Positions 6,368-8,112 of a DNA stretch of 8,112 nucleotides are shown here, in pieces (position 1 is the stretch's first letter; the number at the start of each line of letters is the position of its first letter). A program made the position numbers and the translations under genes. The notes beneath the pieces are model-generated. The model was given only the letters and a program-made list of their open reading frames with translations. It was not told where the DNA came from and searched no databases. This DNA comes from an uncultured Eubacteriales bacterium. Lineage in GTDB: Bacteria > Bacillota > Clostridia > Christensenellales > Aristaeellaceae. The stretch is taken from positions 1-8,112 of the forward strand of contig URJN01000091.1 of assembly GCA_900548125.1 (NCBI GenBank), given 5' to 3'.

Positions 6368-7177
6368 TGAAATCTATCAATATTGCGTGCGTGAAGAAAA
6401 GGGGTATTATGCGCGCAAAAGGGGACAGTTAGTATCCTGTTTATGCCTGAAAGTACCGAGGGAATTCCCGAGGGTCAAACCACTGCTATGAGCGGAGAAA
6501 ATCGCTAAAAATCGACGTTTTTGTACATTTTGAACTGCTAAAAATTGGAAGAAAATCCAGAGTGGAGTCAGGCATAAATGCGGTTCTTACAGTAGCGTCA
6601 AGCTGAGAAGTCGGCAAATTGCCCTGCACAGGGGTAATGTAGCGGACCCGATAGTGCAAAATGCCGAGAACGTAGACGTGAGAGAGGGCAAAACAAGTGT
6701 GAATTGAGGCTTTTATGCCCCGAAAGTGCACTTTTATGGATGCGACCGTAGCTCGTGGTTTTATGCCAGATGGCACCGTGAGGATATTACCGACACTGTG
6801 GTGATTATCACATAGCGTTACTGGGGCTGAGCGATGATAACATCATCTGCGATTTCATCCCGGTCTTGGAGATAACAAGGCAGATGTGAGCAAGATGGTG
6901 ATAACCACATGGTCGCAGAGATGCTCATCGTGTGGGGTAATCCGGCATAAACAAGGAAGCTACGGTGGCGTGGATGAGTGAAACCTGGTATAAGCACACG
7001 ACTTACCGTAACGAGCGTTGGTACTATCAGGACTAAAGACAGCGGCTACCGTAACGTAGCAACGTTCATTGCAGCGGTACAAGACATAACGGCAGTGTGG
7101 ATCACACTGCTGAGGGCGATTAGTAGAGCTTTATAAGGAATAAACGGCTCAGACTCTTTGAGATGAGTCTGGGCTGT
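6368..7177 (+). ncRNA. candidate large structured RNA or very long structured leader (about 810 nt)
   Basis: There is no convincing gene on either strand, yet the stretch is full of matching complementary segments. 5' part: 6383-6390 with 6411-6418 (8 bp), and 6440-6450 with 6568-6578 (11 bp, perfect). Middle: 6611-6616 with 6662-6667. Long central arm, all nested: 6740-6753 with 6958-6971 (13 of 14 pairs), 6760-6767 with 6944-6951 (8 bp), 6797-6811 with 6898-6909 (12 bp with a 3-base bulge), and 6844-6850 with 6880-6886 (7 bp). 3' part: 6984-6990 with 7025-7031 enclosing 7004-7007 with 7020-7023, then hairpins 7045-7060, 7090-7112 (10 bp) and 7144-7177 (13 bp). A near-perfect promoter sits just before it. 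Size and complexity recall GOLLD, ROOL and OLE RNAs, but I cannot assign a family. The alternative is a leader controlling the glycosyltransferase operon. I see no RNase P, tmRNA, SRP or T-box signatures. Confidence 0.6.
7144..7177 (+). terminator. strong hairpin at the RNA 3' end; imperfect terminator
   Basis: Bases 7144-7156 pair with 7165-7177 over 13 positions (two G-U) around an 8-base loop. The following bases, AATCTTTGATAT, are not a true T run, so termination would be partial at best. It could be the RNA 3' end, a leaky terminator or antitermination target ahead of the glycosyltransferase gene, or a processing and stability hairpin. It ends 14 bases before the ribosome binding site region at 7192-7198. 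Confidence 0.4.
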
Positions 7178-7207
7178 AATCTTTGATATGCGGAGAGGAA
7201 CGGTAGA

Positions 7208-7975
7208 ATGCTAGTTAGTGTGATTATGCCGACTTACAACTGCGGCAAGTATATTTTGCAATCGCTTGATTCTGTGATTGCCCAGACAGTTACAGACTGG
7301 GAGATTCAGATTGTGGACGACTGCAGCACGGATAACACTGCCGAAGTGTTGAAGCCGTACTTGGAGAAGTATTCCAATATCCACTACTATGTTCTTCCGC
7401 AGAATGGGGGACCAGCGGTTGCCCGGACGGAGGCCATGAAGCGGGCGACTGGCAAGTATATCGCATTTCTGGATAGCGATGACTTGTGGATGCCGGATAA
7501 GCTGGAAAAGCAGATCGCCTTTATGGAGCGGACTGGCGCAAAGTTTAGTGCGACCGGCTATGGCTGGATGGACGAGGAAGGAAACGACCTGCACACGGTA
7601 TTCATTCCTCCGAAGAAAACGGACTACAAAAAGATGATTCGGCTATCCAATCCAATCGGTAATCTGTCTGTAATGTACGATCAGGAAGCACTCGGTAAGT
7701 TCGAGGTACCTCCGATTAAAAAGAGAAACGATTTTGCACTGTGGTTGAAAATCCTGAAGAAAACGGATTACTGCTATGGTATGGAAGAAGTTCTGGGTAC
7801 ATATCGAATGGGGCGTGCAGGCTCGGTGTCCAGCAATAAGCTGAAACAGGCAAAGTACCACTGGCAGCTTTACCATGAAATCGAAGGGCACAATGTGGTT
7901 CGCAGCCTGTACGAACTTGGCTGCTGGGCTTGGGTCAAGGGCACTGGAGTGGGTATTGATAAGAGGAAAGTGTAA
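7208..7975 (+). CDS. family 2 glycosyltransferase (GT-A fold), surface polysaccharide type
   Basis: A 255-residue cytosolic or membrane-associated enzyme predicted to move a sugar from a nucleotide-sugar donor onto a lipid-linked glycan. The ATG at 7208 follows GGAGAGG (7192-7198) at 9 bases. GT2 marks in order: VSVIMPTYNCGKYI (3-16), IVDDCSTDNT (35-44), NGGPAVAR (66-73), FLDSDDLW (87-94) with the metal-binding DSD at 89-91, RNDFALWLKI (173-182), where D175 sits at the usual acceptor/catalytic-base position, and YRMGRAGSVSSNK (199-211). Length and motifs resemble TuaG-like short glycosyltransferases, which lack membrane segments. Donor and acceptor cannot be predicted. Base composition is lower in GC than the left-hand genes, as is common for transferred capsule or exopolysaccharide clusters. 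The next gene overlaps its stop codon. Confidence 0.9.
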   Translation: MLVSVIMPTYNCGKYILQSLDSVIAQTVTDWEIQIVDDCSTDNTAEVLKPYLEKYSNIHYYVLPQNGGPAVARTEAMKRATGKYIAFLDSDDLWMPDKLEKQIAFMERTGAKFSATGYGWMDEEGNDLHTVFIPPKKTDYKKMIRLSNPIGNLSVMYDQEALGKFEVPPIKKRNDFALWLKILKKTDYCYGMEEVLGTYRMGRAGSVSSNKLKQAKYHWQLYHEIEGHNVVRSLYELGCWAWVKGTGVGIDKRKV

Positions 7976-8112
7976 TGAATCCACTGAGATACATTAAGGC
8001 ATTGTTTGGCTTGGGAGATGTTGATGCCTTCTGGATGGCAAGAGAGGAAATTCTGAAACGCCCCGGGAAACATTGCTTAGAAAATTATCTTTGCAAGATT
8101 ATCAGAAAGCAT
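7975..8112 (+). CDS. 5' end of the next polysaccharide-operon gene (partial, unidentified)
   Basis: The ATG at 7975-7977 overlaps the preceding TAA stop (TAATG), and GAGGA (7963-7967) lies 7 bases upstream, so translation is probably coupled. Forty-six codons are open to the window end. The protein starts MNPLRYIKALFGLGDVD, followed by FWMAREEILKRPGKH and IIRKH. The basic helical start resembles the N-terminal region of serine-acetyltransferase-like hexapeptide enzymes found in polysaccharide clusters, but the diagnostic hexapeptide repeats would lie beyond the window, so this is only a guess. Confidence 0.65.
   Translation, partial: MNPLRYIKALFGLGDVDAFWMAREEILKRPGKHCLENYLCKIIRKH

Noticed and set aside
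6093..6380. A 95-codon minus-strand frame upstream of the strong promoter
   Set aside because: No ribosome binding site or motif; the stretch is low-complexity A/T-rich and overlaps a strong plus-strand promoter.
6641..6668. GCGGACCCGATAGTGC followed by TGCCGAG recalls the core of a cobalamin riboswitch
   Set aside because: The upstream conserved core and the B12 box are missing, and the gene downstream is a glycosyltransferase rather than a cobalamin gene.
6486..6776. A 96-codon minus-strand frame inside the structured region
   Set aside because: No recognisable motif and no promoter seen for it; the region is better explained by paired RNA segments read from the plus-strand promoter.
6387..7140. 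Possible group II intron, because GTGCG (6387-6391) matches the 5' end consensus and domain-I-like phrases occur
   Set aside because: No domain V (no AGC...GAAA...GGTT-type hairpin), no domain VI with bulged A, and no reverse transcriptase. A five-base match is not enough, though a degraded intron fragment cannot be fully excluded.
6368..7177. RNase P RNA, tmRNA, SRP RNA or T-box leader
   Set aside because: None of their short conserved core sequences was found, and there is no tRNA-like end or AGGGTGG-type T-box sequence.

Overview
The window looks like part of a chromosome from an anaerobic gut- or rumen-type Firmicute (class Clostridia). This rests on strong AGGAGG-like ribosome binding sites, housekeeping-type -35/-10 promoters, an oxygen-sensitive 2-hydroxyacyl-CoA dehydratase/activase-type Fe-S system, and an AEC permease followed by a small LIKDTTREERE protein of a kind I associate with Clostridia. 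The species cannot be named from the sequence.

Left part (1-4680): after the possible last codons of an upstream gene, two overlapping promoters (105-154) and a perfect 15-base palindrome at the expected transcription start lead into a two-gene operon. Gene 1 (288-3248) carries two ASKHA-type activase ATPase domains, a four-cysteine insert and a DUF2229/dehydratase-like region. Gene 2 (3253-4602) carries the remaining dehydratase-like region and ends in a CxxCxxCxxC tail. The two genes are four bases apart and together form the long multidomain activase/dehydratase-like polypeptide that I recall as commonly a single protein in related bacteria. A strong terminator closes the operon.

Middle part (4686-5999, minus strand): a second operon, convergent with the first, encodes an AEC-family membrane transporter and a 76-residue cysteine-containing protein of unknown role. 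It has its own promoter (5971-5999), overlapped by an inverted repeat, and its own terminator (4690-4715).

Right part (6000-8112, plus strand): base composition becomes visibly richer in A/T and coding style changes. A near-perfect promoter (TTGACA, 18 bases, TATAAT; 6332-6361) is followed by about 840 bases with no convincing gene but dense, nested, long-range complementarity, and then a GT2 glycosyltransferase and the start of a translationally coupled gene. The non-coding stretch is the most interesting object here. It is either a large stand-alone structured RNA of the size class of GOLLD/ROOL/OLE, or a very long structured leader of a cell-surface polysaccharide operon. I could not match it to a named RNA family from memory.
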